64,000 bases of DNA, taken from positions 1 to 64,000 of the forward strand of contig JAFGCX010000030.1 of the NCBI GenBank assembly GCA_016932415.1, read 5' to 3'. Position 1 is the first letter of the stretch. Each line of letters opens with the position of its first letter. The notes beneath the pieces are model-generated. The model saw only the letters and a program-made list of their open reading frames with translations. It did not search any database and was not told where the DNA came from. Source of the DNA: Candidatus Krumholzibacteriota bacterium. GTDB lineage: Bacteria; Krumholzibacteriota; Krumholzibacteriia; Krumholzibacteriales; Krumholzibacteriaceae. Positions 16,783 through 25,023 of the stretch are shown here, one piece after another. The position numbers were made by a program, and so were the translations under genes.

Positions 16783-17751
16783 ATGACGCTGTTCGATTCG
16801 CTGATAATTATGGCCGCTTCTATACTGCTCGCCGGGTTCTTCTCCGGTTCGGAAACGGCGCTGATATCGTGCAGCAAGGTCAAGTTGAGAAGCAGGGCCA
16901 AGCTCGGATCGTGGAGAGCGAGTATCCTTGAAAGACTGATCCAGGACCCGGAGAAGTTTTTCAGCATAGTCCTCGTCGGCACGAACATCTCAGTGATTAT
17001 CTGCACGGCGACGGCGACCGCCCTGGCTGTCTCGAGATTCGGCGATTCCGGGCCGCTTATAGCGACAATAGTCATCACGCCGCTGATCCTGATATTCGGA
17101 GAGGTAATACCCAAATCGATATATCTCGACCATGCTGACAGGTTCTCGATAATCGTCGCTCCATTCCTGAAGGCCCTTACATTCATTCTCTGGCCGGTAA
17201 TTATGCCGGTCACACTGTTCGCGCGCCTGATGACAGGCAGACTGAAAGAGAGCGAGAAGGGGTCGTATATCATCTCGACACGCGAAGAGTTGATATATCT
17301 CTACAGGCGGGGCAACGCTTCGGAAGAGGTCAAGAAAAGGGAAACGGAGATGATCGACAAGGTCTTCAGGTTTGGAATGATCAAAGCCTCTGACCTGATG
17401 GTCCCCGCTTCCGAAGTGATCTCCTTTCCTGTGACAGCTTCGATCGACGAGGTGGTAGAGGAAGCGAACCGTCATCCTTATACCAGATACCCGCTCACCT
17501 CTCCCGACGACGGGAGTATAGTAGGAGTCATCTCACTCTTCGACCTGCTCGGGCTCGATGGAGGAGAAAGCCTTGAAATGGTCATGCATGAGCCTTTTTT
17601 CGTCGACAGCGATATCTTCGCCAAGAGGCTTCTTCTTACGTTGAAGAACAATCCGGATCATTTCGCCATAGTCACGGATAATGGCCGGACCGCCGGAATA
17701 ATCACTCTTGAGAATATCCTGGAGAATATCGTGGGCGATATCGCCACGTAG
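16783..17751 (+). CDS. CNNM-type membrane protein with CBS domains (second copy)
   Basis: 322 residues, starting one base after the stop of the previous gene, so the two are translationally linked. It has the same plan: FFSGSETALIS near residue 20, spans to about 160, and CBS pair (about 195-320) with DLMVPASEVISF, TRYPLTSPDDGS and GIITLENILENIVGDI. It lacks the C-terminal CorC domain of its neighbour. Tandem, unequal pairs of this family occur in several phyla and may form a heteromer; ion specificity cannot be read from the sequence. Confidence 0.88.
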   Translation: MTLFDSLIIMAASILLAGFFSGSETALISCSKVKLRSRAKLGSWRASILERLIQDPEKFFSIVLVGTNISVIICTATATALAVSRFGDSGPLIATIVITPLILIFGEVIPKSIYLDHADRFSIIVAPFLKALTFILWPVIMPVTLFARLMTGRLKESEKGSYIISTREELIYLYRRGNASEEVKKRETEMIDKVFRFGMIKASDLMVPASEVISFPVTASIDEVVEEANRHPYTRYPLTSPDDGSIVGVISLFDLLGLDGGESLEMVMHEPFFVDSDIFAKRLLLTLKNNPDHFAIVTDNGRTAGIITLENILENIVGDIAT

Positions 17752-17838
17752 CCAGCCGGCTGCGGGCGCGTAGAACTTCTTTACCCTTTATCGGGCAGAA
17801 TCGCCGCGAACTATTTGATCCCCGTGAAAGACCTGAGG

Positions 17839-19362
17839 TCAGTCCAGCGCTCCGGTGACCTTTTCAACCTCTTCAAGTATCTCGCACGATCTGACAAGCT
17901 CTTTCATCGCCGTGTGGTCGGGATAAAGAGGTCTGTCGATATCGAGGAATTTGACGTGCCTCCTTATTACTTCCTTTGCTTTCGTGACGCCCTTTCCGAA
18001 TGAATAATCACGGAAATCGAGCGCCTGGGCCGCCGCCATCAGCTCGATGCCCAGGACCCCGTAAGCGTTGTCGAGGATCTGGAAGTTCTTGATCGCCGTA
18101 TTCATGCCCATCGAGACGAAGTCTTCCTGGTCGGCCGCGGCCGGGATCGAGTGGACGGAGGCCGGCATCGAGAGGATGCGTTGTTCGACGATCTGCATAT
18201 CGGCGGTGTACTGGCTGAGCATCAGGCCGGAGAACATACCGGCCCCTTTCGTCAGAAAAGCGGGAAGTCCGACGCTCAGGGCGGGATTGTTGAGGCGGTT
18301 CATCCTTCTTTCCGACATCACGCTGACCATAGTTATCGCCGCGCTTATCATATCCATCGGAAGCGAGACGGGAGTTCCCTGGAAGTTCGCGCCGGAAAGC
18401 TGAAGGTTTTCGTCGGGGAAGAAGATCGGGTTGTCACCAACGCCATTGAGCTCTATCTCGACCTGGGATCGGGCGTACTCGAGAGCGTCATGCGCGGCGC
18501 CGATGACCTGGGGAGTCGACCGCATCGAGTAGGCGTCCTGGACCTTGCATTTTATCTTTCCCTCCACGAGGTCGCCGCCCTCGACGAGTTTCAGTATCGC
18601 CGCGGCGCATCTCTGCGCGCCCTTGAACCCCCTGATCCGGTGCAGCTGGGGGCTGTACGGTTTCATGTTCGCTTTAAGCGCTTCGAGCGACATCGCTGCC
18701 GCGATCTCTGCCTGCTTGAGCCACCTGTTCGAATCGTAGAGCATTATCGCGCTCATCGCGGTGAGAAGGTTCGATCCGTTGATGGTCGCCAGTCCGTCCC
18801 TCGCTTTGAGCCCTGGAACGGGGATACCCGCTCTCTTCATCGCTTCGGCCCCTTCGAGAAGCTCTCCCTTGTAGTAAGCCTGACCCTCGCCCATCATCAG
18901 AAGGGCTATCTGCGACATAGGGGCGAGGTCGCCGCTCGCGCCGACCGACCCTTTCTGACAGACGAACGGAGTAACGTCCTTGTTGAGCATCTCGACGAGA
19001 GTGAGGGTTATCTCGGGCCGGTTTCCCGAGTTGCCGTGCGCGTGAACGTTGATCCTGCCCGCCATCGCCGCCCTGACGTACTCTAGCGGCGCCGGATCGC
19101 CGATTCCCGCGGCATGATTGTATATGAGGTATTTCTGGAAATCCTGGATCTGGTCGTCGTCGAGTACTACTTCGGAAAATTCCCCGATCCCCGTGTTGAC
19201 TCCATACATGATCTCTTTCGCGACGATCTTTTTTTCGAGCATCGCGCGGCAGACCTTGATCCGTTCTATGGCATCGGGAGAGAGGATGACTTCTTCGCGA
19301 TCTCTCGCGATCCTTACCAGTTTTTCAATCGTCAGTTCAGATCCATTTAGAGTGACAGCCAA
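17839..19362 (-). CDS. hutH: histidine ammonia-lyase
   Basis: 507 residues, the usual length. It converts L-histidine to urocanate and ammonia, the first step of histidine breakdown. The cofactor-forming Ala-Ser-Gly lies in GSVGASGDLAPMSQ near residue 142, and YGVNTGIGEF near 60 and the QDxxS-like QEDFVSMG segment near 410 are also typical. The start is TTG at 19362 with AGGGGG upstream; no ATG fits. It stands alone on the reverse strand; urocanase and imidazolonepropionase are not in the window, while the formimidoyltransferase-cyclodeaminase lies 20 kb away. Confidence 0.95.
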   Translation of the reverse strand: MAVTLNGSELTIEKLVRIARDREEVILSPDAIERIKVCRAMLEKKIVAKEIMYGVNTGIGEFSEVVLDDDQIQDFQKYLIYNHAAGIGDPAPLEYVRAAMAGRINVHAHGNSGNRPEITLTLVEMLNKDVTPFVCQKGSVGASGDLAPMSQIALLMMGEGQAYYKGELLEGAEAMKRAGIPVPGLKARDGLATINGSNLLTAMSAIMLYDSNRWLKQAEIAAAMSLEALKANMKPYSPQLHRIRGFKGAQRCAAAILKLVEGGDLVEGKIKCKVQDAYSMRSTPQVIGAAHDALEYARSQVEIELNGVGDNPIFFPDENLQLSGANFQGTPVSLPMDMISAAITMVSVMSERRMNRLNNPALSVGLPAFLTKGAGMFSGLMLSQYTADMQIVEQRILSMPASVHSIPAAADQEDFVSMGMNTAIKNFQILDNAYGVLGIELMAAAQALDFRDYSFGKGVTKAKEVIRRHVKFLDIDRPLYPDHTAMKELVRSCEILEEVEKVTGALD

Positions 19363-19435
19363 CTTCGACCCCCTGTTTTACGGTTTTAACTTCACCGGAG
19401 CGTGGCGATCATCCCGTGATCACGCCCCGGTAGTC

Positions 19436-19464
19436 TATATATCATCGAAACCGGGCGAAGGCAA
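19436..19464 (-). promoter_or_regulatory. possible hutH promoter
   Basis: Reverse strand TTGCCT, 17-base spacer, TATATA, about 75 bases before hutH. Just downstream (19404-19426) GGCGATCA can pair with TGATCACGCC with a small bulge, a possible leader hairpin or operator. Confidence 0.4.
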
Positions 19465-19541
19465 GAAGCAAAATAAAAGAAATATCCATTACCGGTCCGG
19501 CTGGCTGGCCGGTTGGGGAAACACCTCAGGCCATAAGGCCG

Positions 19542-19853
19542 TTAATTTCTGTAAACCTCTATTATAAAAGCAATTACGATAAAAGCTATCCCCACGATAT
19601 TGACGGCTGTCCCCGTTTTGCTAATCCGTTCCGCCTTTGATCCGTCGAGGCGAAGGAGCGAATGGAATGCGGGCGCCTTGAGCAGATTGGATGCGCCTAT
19701 CAGAAAAAACGATATTGCCCAGACGGGGACCCCGCCTATCACCATCATCTTTCTCGCCAGCGAGAGGATCCCCATCACTGAAAAGACGACGGCCCAGAAA
19801 AGGTGCCCGCCACCCGGTTTTTTTATCCTGTCCGATTCATTTACTTTCGTCAT
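19542..19853 (-). CDS. small membrane protein, unknown
   Basis: 103 residues with three hydrophobic segments (about 19-38, 40-58 and 82-100) and a charged loop between the second and third (about 65-78, RLDGSKAERISKTG). I recognise no family. There is no clear ribosome site at the ATG. It lies between hutH and the nuclease-acpS operon on the same strand, 63 bases downstream of the nuclease gene, and may be the last gene of that operon. Confidence 0.6.
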   Translation of the reverse strand: MTKVNESDRIKKPGGGHLFWAVVFSVMGILSLARKMMVIGGVPVWAISFFLIGASNLLKAPAFHSLLRLDGSKAERISKTGTAVNIVGIAFIVIAFIIEVYRN

Positions 19854-19916
19854 GATGAACTGCCTGCTTCAACTCCTCCGGCAACCGCCCGCCCAGTTGC
19901 CGGTGAATATTTTTAT

Positions 19917-20921
19917 CTACTCAAGCCTCAGGGGACTCTCCTCGTCGACACATATCCTGAAAAAGTTGCAGTAGCGGCAATGCGGCCCCTGGTTCATCGC
20001 GAAGTGCCGGTGGGGCAGGGGCTGATTGAGATGAATATTCCCATCGACAAGAAGTGAGGCCATCTTCGAGATGCCTTCCTTTATATGCTCTCTGAAGGAG
20101 TCGATGTTTTCCCCGCTTATCTTATGCTCGATATGCCTCCCTGATCCGAGCAGGTTCACCTCGTAGAGGCGGATCGTGTCGACCGGGTTTTTTCCGATGA
20201 CTGCCGCGTAGTATCCGTACACTCCGAGCTGGACTCCCGCCTTTCCTTTATCATCTTCGTCATCGCCGCCGTTTTTTCCGCTGAACGTCTTCCAGTCGAC
20301 GATATTGAAAGTACCGTCGTTGCCGGTGAAAATGAAATCGGTCTTCGCGAAGACGTTTGCGCCCTCGAAGACGAAGACCTGGGCGAACTCGCCAAGATCT
20401 ATATTCTCAATGATCCATCCTGTCCGGTCGGTCTCGAAGATGATCCCGAGAATATCCGAACGAAGAAGGGTCTCGACCCCCTGTATCGATTCACGTAAGG
20501 TCTTTTCAATCCTTTCTTCGGAAAGATCCCGGCCGTATTCATGTTCGAAGAGGGCGAGCCAGTTGATGTTGAGCCATTCGCCGCTTTTTTTCGGCTCGGT
20601 GAGGTAGAGCCTCCGCCGCGAAAAATCGAGCTGCTTCTTAAACCTCTCCTCAAGATAACCGGTCACGTCTTCCGCCGCGGGGATCCTTCCCTTCACGCGC
20701 GTCGACTGAAGGACTTTCGTTGCTATGTAGTGGACCAGTTGCCCCCTCCAGAGAGGGAGCGATACCAGGCGCTTGAGTTTGAACGCTTCCCGTCGAAGAG
20801 GAGAGGATGATCTCTTCCAGCCTTCCCAGCTGAGGTAATAGTGGAAGTAATATTTTCGCGCGCATTCGTTAAACAGAGACTCGCGCGAGATCGACCAGCT
20901 GAATTGGTTTTGAAATGGCAT
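19917..20921 (-). CDS. Cas4/RecB-like PD-(D/E)XK nuclease with an Fe-S cluster signature
   Basis: 334 residues. The N-terminus SWSISRESLFNECARKYYF is typical of RecB-type nucleases. Catalytic motifs are KTDFIFTG (Asp) and NIVDWKT (Asp-x-Lys) near 197-215, then the QLGVYGYY helix. CRYCNFFRIC near the C-terminus (C-x2-C-x5-C) plus the early Cys near residue 18 match the four-cysteine 4Fe-4S arrangement of Cas4, AddB and related exonucleases. It starts directly after the stop of the preceding reverse-strand gene. No CRISPR array or cas genes are in the window, so a DNA repair or processing role is as likely as a defence one. Confidence 0.8.
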   Translation of the reverse strand: MPFQNQFSWSISRESLFNECARKYYFHYYLSWEGWKRSSSPLRREAFKLKRLVSLPLWRGQLVHYIATKVLQSTRVKGRIPAAEDVTGYLEERFKKQLDFSRRRLYLTEPKKSGEWLNINWLALFEHEYGRDLSEERIEKTLRESIQGVETLLRSDILGIIFETDRTGWIIENIDLGEFAQVFVFEGANVFAKTDFIFTGNDGTFNIVDWKTFSGKNGGDDEDDKGKAGVQLGVYGYYAAVIGKNPVDTIRLYEVNLLGSGRHIEHKISGENIDSFREHIKEGISKMASLLVDGNIHLNQPLPHRHFAMNQGPHCRYCNFFRICVDEESPLRLE

Positions 20922-21380
20922 CTATTTGTCGAATACTCCCCTGCAGATCCTGTTCTCTATCCTGTACGGTTCGAACTCGTAATCGAACTTCATCTGTTTC
21001 TTGCCTCTCAGAGCGACGCCCTTGTTGGTGTACATGTAGAGGTGGTATCTTCCTCCAGCCTTCTGCTGGGAGAGTTTCTGAAACTCATCGTTTTTAAAGA
21101 TCCACGCTCTGAGCGTACTGAGATCGACGCATGAGACATAATCGGCGGTGTTCTTTGCCGGCACCCACCAGTCCAGCGCCATCTTCCCCTTGCCGCCTGC
21201 CTTTTTTGGTTTAAGGTTCGTCGTTACGAGAATAGACCAATTGCGTCTCGGCCTTTTCAGGGTCACAACCAGATCGATCCCGTTCTTTCCATGGCTGCAG
21301 AGAATCCCTTCCCTGAGCAGGAGCGAATTGACAAAGAGCTTGCCGCTCACCCCTATCATGCTTTTCGGCACTTCCTGCAT
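20922..21380 (-). CDS. uncharacterised protein, possibly nuclease-fold, partner of the Cas4-like gene
   Basis: About 152 residues. The ATG at 21380 shares one base with the acpS stop (TGATG) and has AAGGAGG six bases upstream. The first half (GVSGKLFVNSLLLREG, then GIDLVVTLKRPRRNWSILV and TNLKPK) alternates strands with Asp and Lys spaced as in small PD-(D/E)XK or Holliday-type nucleases, but the match is not decisive. The second half contains WWVPAKNTADYVSCVDL and YHLYMYTNKGVALRGK. It sits between acpS and the Fe-S nuclease and overlaps or abuts both, so all three are co-translated. Confidence 0.6.
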   Translation of the reverse strand: MQEVPKSMIGVSGKLFVNSLLLREGILCSHGKNGIDLVVTLKRPRRNWSILVTTNLKPKKAGGKGKMALDWWVPAKNTADYVSCVDLSTLRAWIFKNDEFQKLSQQKAGGRYHLYMYTNKGVALRGKKQMKFDYEFEPYRIENRICRGVFDK

Positions 21381-21763
21381 CACTGACCTCCTTCCAGGAT
21401 CACAATAGCCTGGGCATATTCACCGTCGTGGGTGAGGCTGAGATGCGTCGCGGTAACGCCGCGCTTTTCGAGGGCAACCGACACCTTGCCGGAAACAGAG
21501 AGATCCGGTTTCCCGTTCTCATTTTTGACAACGCCGACTTCTTTAAGCGAGATGCCGCGCCCCCAGCCTGTTCCAAGCGCCTTGAAAAAGGCTTCGCGGG
21601 CGGCGAATCTCGCGGCGAAGAACTGGGCGTTATCCCTTCGATCCGCGCTTTCGTCGATCTCACGATCGGTGAAGATCTTTCCCAGAAAACGTCTTCCATA
21701 TCTATCTATCAATCCCCGTATCCTGGAGATCGATACTGAATCGATTCCAATTCCGATTATCAT
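21380..21763 (-). CDS. acpS: holo-acyl carrier protein synthase
   Basis: 127 residues. It transfers 4'-phosphopantetheine from coenzyme A to acyl carrier protein, needed for fatty acid synthesis. GIGIDSVSISRI at the start carries the metal-binding Asp; ARFAAREAFFKALGTG near residue 50 carries the second metal ligand and substrate-binding Lys; HLSLTHDGEYA near the end is also typical. Length is normal. It is the first gene of a reverse operon with two nuclease-like genes, which is an unusual setting. Confidence 0.95.
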   Translation of the reverse strand: MIIGIGIDSVSISRIRGLIDRYGRRFLGKIFTDREIDESADRRDNAQFFAARFAAREAFFKALGTGWGRGISLKEVGVVKNENGKPDLSVSGKVSVALEKRGVTATHLSLTHDGEYAQAIVILEGGQ

Positions 21764-21900
21764 TTCATTCCTGCGGCTATTTATGGTAGCTTTTACAGCG
21801 TTGTTCTGATAAATCCGTAGCTTGCAAGAACGATATCACTATTTTGAGATTTGTTAAATAAAAAACCACTGGTCGCGGGGATTATTTTCAACAGGTAAAG

Positions 21901-22779
21901 ATGTTCATACAGTACGACGAACCTGTCTACAGGCCTCCAAGCGAAGCGGGCTCTCTGATACTTCAGGCGACGAGCGGATGCTCTCACAATCGATGCGCTT
22001 TCTGTCAGATGTATAAAGGAAAGAGATTCGCTGTCAAGGAATGGAAAGTACTGAAGGGTGAGATAGATGCCGCGAAAAGATACCTGCCGGAGACGGCGAG
22101 GATATTCCTGGGCGACGGGGACGCTTTCGTTCTCGCCACTGAAAAGCTCGAACGGATCCTCGACTATCTCGCCGGATCCTTTCCCCGTCTGCAGAGGGTG
22201 AGCGCTTACGCGAACCCCTCAAATCTCCTGGGCAAGTCGGTCGGCGAGATGACGCGCCTGAGGGAGAAAGGCCTGAAGATAATTTATTACGGCGTGGAAA
22301 CGGGAGATCCCGAGCTTCTCCTGATGACAGGCAAGGGGGCGACTCCCGGCGAGATGATCGAGGGTTGCGCCAAAGCCCGCGAAGCGGGGCTTAAGATCTC
22401 GGCCACGGTGATAACGGGTCTTGGTGGGAGCGAAAGAAGTCTGCGCCACGCGAGGATGACCGGAGAGCTGGTAAGCAGGCTGGAGCCAAGATATCTCTCG
22501 GCCCTTACCCTTATGCTCGGTCCTTTCGAAGAAGAATACATAAAACTCTTCGGACCAGGGTTCCGGATGAACACTCCCGCCGAAGACCTGCTCGAACTGA
22601 GGGAGATGATATCGCGTCTCGAGAATGACAGATGCATCTTCAGAAGCAACCACGCTTCAAACTACCTCGCCCTGAAAGGGACGCTTCGCAAGGACAGGGA
22701 GGCGCTCGTCGCCACGATAGACCGGGCGCTCGATGATCCGGGAAGGTACCTCAGGAAAGAATGGATGAGGGGGCTTTGA
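21901..22779 (+). CDS. radical SAM enzyme of unknown substrate
   Basis: 292 residues. The iron-sulfur motif is CSHNRCAFC (C-x4-C-x2-C) near residue 30, a spacing used by a widespread radical SAM family whose members begin with YxxPxYRPPSEAxSL. GDGDAFVL near 80, YGVETGDPELL near 130 and VITGLGG near 175 form the SAM-binding barrel. No extra Fe-S domain is present. These proteins are often annotated only as radical SAM, and no substrate is known to me. It is divergent from acpS, with a weak AGG ribosome site. Confidence 0.85.
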   Translation: MFIQYDEPVYRPPSEAGSLILQATSGCSHNRCAFCQMYKGKRFAVKEWKVLKGEIDAAKRYLPETARIFLGDGDAFVLATEKLERILDYLAGSFPRLQRVSAYANPSNLLGKSVGEMTRLREKGLKIIYYGVETGDPELLLMTGKGATPGEMIEGCAKAREAGLKISATVITGLGGSERSLRHARMTGELVSRLEPRYLSALTLMLGPFEEEYIKLFGPGFRMNTPAEDLLELREMISRLENDRCIFRSNHASNYLALKGTLRKDREALVATIDRALDDPGRYLRKEWMRGL

Positions 22780-22792
22780 AACGCGGCGTTAA

Positions 22793-23755
22793 TCACCTTG
22801 AGGAGAAGAGCCTTCGCAGCCATGAATCGGAGAGGTACGTGTCGTACCCGACCCTGACGCCGCCCCAGCGTTCCTTGTAATCGATAAGGCTGTGCGCGTA
22901 GGAAGGGGAAGCGCCGAGGTTGATCTTCCTTATACCCATCGATATCCCGACGTCGATCGCTTCGGAGAGCAGGATATGGTTCGGTTTGAACCTCCTGTAT
23001 TCATAATCCGAGACTGTCTGCCAGTTGAACAGGGTTCCGGCATAGATGAAGTTGATGCAGGACCCGACCATCCTGTCACCGAACATCAGGCAGTTCCAGT
23101 AAAGCATCTCCGTGTTGCTCAGATGCTTCAGGATGCTGTTGAAGAAATGTTTGCTGTATAGAGGCTTGATACTGCCGTGCCTCTTCTCGGTCATCTCGTA
23201 AAGCCTGTAGAAGGCGTTCAGTTGTTCCCGGGTCTTTATGCAGATTATTTCGGTGTCGGCTTTCTGCCCCGCCCTGATATGGCCGTTTATCTTTCTGTCG
23301 GGTGGCGTATGCTCTTCGTTATCGTCGAGGTAGATGATATGGGTGAACGTCTCGCTGTGATCGAGAAACGGTTCGCTCATCCCTGAAAAATTCCTGTCGA
23401 AGTCTGTGATCGCTATCCTGGAGAACCTTCTCTTTTTAAGATATTTCACCAGGTGCAGGTAGAACTCGTCCCTGGTCGAGCCGTTGACTCCATCGGCCAT
23501 GACTACTTCGCCATACGTTCCGTACGGCATCGAGTAGAAAGATTTAAAGCCGAAGTCTCTGGTGATGACAGCCGGCATGCCGGCGATCAGCAGATCGCCC
23601 TCGTAACCGCAGAGAAATTCAGCATGCGTTCCCGGAGAGAGTCCGTCGACGCACGTATCGACCCAGTAATGGCTGTGAAAGAAGGAACTTTCCGCGGTCA
23701 GCTTCTCCCATGCAGGAACGTCGAGTGATTTTCGGTCGATTACCCTGAACTCCAT
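22793..23755 (-). CDS. FemAB/GNAT-like acyltransferase
   Basis: 320 residues. A double GNAT fold: the first half has FFHSHYWVDTCVDG and GMPAVITRDFGFKSFYSMPYGTYG, and the second half has YEMTEKRHG, then MVGSCINFIYAGTLFNWQ and LSEAIDVGISMGIRKINLG, as in the FemAB/BioF2-like acetyltransferase group. Members add amino acids or acyl groups to peptidoglycan or surface polysaccharides. No signal peptide. GGAGA lies upstream of the ATG. It is convergent with the radical SAM gene; substrate unknown. Confidence 0.75.
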   Translation of the reverse strand: MEFRVIDRKSLDVPAWEKLTAESSFFHSHYWVDTCVDGLSPGTHAEFLCGYEGDLLIAGMPAVITRDFGFKSFYSMPYGTYGEVVMADGVNGSTRDEFYLHLVKYLKKRRFSRIAITDFDRNFSGMSEPFLDHSETFTHIIYLDDNEEHTPPDRKINGHIRAGQKADTEIICIKTREQLNAFYRLYEMTEKRHGSIKPLYSKHFFNSILKHLSNTEMLYWNCLMFGDRMVGSCINFIYAGTLFNWQTVSDYEYRRFKPNHILLSEAIDVGISMGIRKINLGASPSYAHSLIDYKERWGGVRVGYDTYLSDSWLRRLFSSR

Positions 23756-23979
23756 AAATTCTCCGGCGTGGAAGGGATTCTATACGGAAAAGTCGCGATT
23801 GACGGGCGAGCGGTCCAAATGAGGTCTCGCTTTCTCCTCCTCTGACGAATGTAATAAATGAATCGAGGTTAGTCAATGAACATAAGAGATATTCAGGACC
23901 ATCCCCGGCCGTCCGTATTCCAGAGCGGCGTACCTGCTCGAATCGCCTTTCGATGCAAAAATGAAAGGCCATTCGCATA
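23756..23979. other. intergenic stretch without a recognised gene
   Basis: First part of a 386-base gap. A 48-codon frame starting ATGAACATAAGAG near 23878 has no ribosome site or family likeness and is not called. No RNA gene or strong hairpin seen. Confidence 0.5.
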
Positions 23980-23995
23980 TGGCAACTGTTTTGCG
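23980..23995 (+). promoter_or_regulatory. sigma54-type promoter before the pilin operon
   Basis: TGGCAACTGTTTTGCG matches the -24/-12 consensus TGGCAC-N5-TTGCA, with GG and GC exactly ten bases apart. It lies about 145 bases upstream of the first prepilin gene. Pilin genes are often sigma54-controlled through PilR, which fits, though no PilR is in the window. Confidence 0.5.
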
Positions 23996-24141
23996 GAACT
24001 GTCAATGCCGGGTTACATTTAAAAGCTCAAGAAGAACTTCCCGGATACGATCGGAAACACGATTATTTGGCATGAATCTTTCTATTCAGCTCTGATGGTT
24101 GATAAATAATACGTATCCCTTGATTGGTTACGGTGTAAAAA

Positions 24142-24615
24142 ATGAGAAAGAAATTACGGAACGATTCGGGATTTACGATGGCTGAACTGATGGTTGTTGT
24201 CCTGATAATAGGACTTATGGCCATTCTTTCGATGCCGGCATTCGGCAGATTCATACAGAACTGGCGGCTGAACGGCGATGCCGAGCAGTTTGCGGTCACT
24301 TTGCGAAGCGCCCGTTCTTCAGCGGTTATGAAGAATATAGATGTCGTCTTTTCATTCGATATGACAAACGATAATTATTCCTATTTCGAAGACAGCGATC
24401 GCAACGGCAACAGGTCCTCAGACGAGTTTCAGAGCGCGACATATACGCTCTCGCCGGGAGTGAGGATCGTCGGGCATACATTTTCCTCGTCGAAGCTTAC
24501 ATTCGGGTCGAAGGGAAATACGAGGGAAAGCGGTACGATAACGCTTCGAAACCCGGCCAACAAGAACAAGACCGTCCGGATATTCGGAGGGACGGGAAAC
24601 ATCACGGTCGATTAG
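24142..24615 (+). CDS. FimT/GspH-like minor pseudopilin
   Basis: 157 residues. A class III signal is followed by GFTMAELMVVVLIIG; PilD-type cleavage after the Gly leaves the conserved Phe at position 1 and Glu at position 5. The hydrophobic helix runs to about residue 35. The C-terminal part (SARSSAVMKNIDVVFSFD, then a beta-rich region) matches the GspH/FimT family. It starts an operon of four prepilin-type genes for a type IV pilus tip or initiation complex. Confidence 0.88.
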   Translation: MRKKLRNDSGFTMAELMVVVLIIGLMAILSMPAFGRFIQNWRLNGDAEQFAVTLRSARSSAVMKNIDVVFSFDMTNDNYSYFEDSDRNGNRSSDEFQSATYTLSPGVRIVGHTFSSSKLTFGSKGNTRESGTITLRNPANKNKTVRIFGGTGNITVD

Positions 24616-24633
24616 AGTAAGGAACGGAAGATC

Positions 24634-25017
24634 ATGTTTAAATCGGAAAAAGGCGCGGGACTGGTAGAGATCATAATTGCTATTCTTATTTTCGGCGTGG
24701 GGATATCCGCCGCTCTCAGGATACTTCCATCGAGCAACTCCGCCACGTCAAGAGCCGGGAACCTTACCATAGCGACGAACCTCGCCCAGCAGAAAATCGA
24801 GGAACTTATGAGCTATCCGTATTCGAGCGCGGATCTGACGAATGGATCCCATACCGATCCTGAAAATCCCCTCGATATCCACTATACGAGAAGCTGGAAT
24901 GTAGTCGATGACGATCCCGTGTCTGATATGAAAAGACTGACTGTCATGGTAAGTTACCAGACAGCGAGCAGAGACAGCATCGCGACAATGAGCACCTACC
25001 TTACATCAAGGCGGTAA
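24634..25017 (+). CDS. PilV-like minor pilin
   Basis: 127 residues. The prepilin motif is GAGLVEIIIAILIFGVG: cleavage after Gly, with Leu at position +2 and Glu at position 5. The segment SRAGNLTIATNLAQQKIEELM is typical of PilV/PulI-type minor pilins. Acting with the FimT, PilW and PilX homologues it would form the priming tip complex. It lies 18 bases after the previous gene. Confidence 0.85.
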   Translation: MFKSEKGAGLVEIIIAILIFGVGISAALRILPSSNSATSRAGNLTIATNLAQQKIEELMSYPYSSADLTNGSHTDPENPLDIHYTRSWNVVDDDPVSDMKRLTVMVSYQTASRDSIATMSTYLTSRR

Positions 25018-25023
25018 CCCGGA

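Noticed and set aside
18151-19086. Forward frame of 311 codons opposite hutH
   Set aside because: hutH carries all catalytic motifs on the other strand; the forward frame is a GC-driven shadow.
19917-21380. Cas4-like gene as part of a CRISPR-Cas system
   Set aside because: There are no cas1, cas2 or effector genes and no direct-repeat array anywhere in the window.
24068-24083. TGGCATGAATCTTTCT as a second sigma54 site before the pilin operon
   Set aside because: The -12 GC is missing; the site at 23980 is a much better match.
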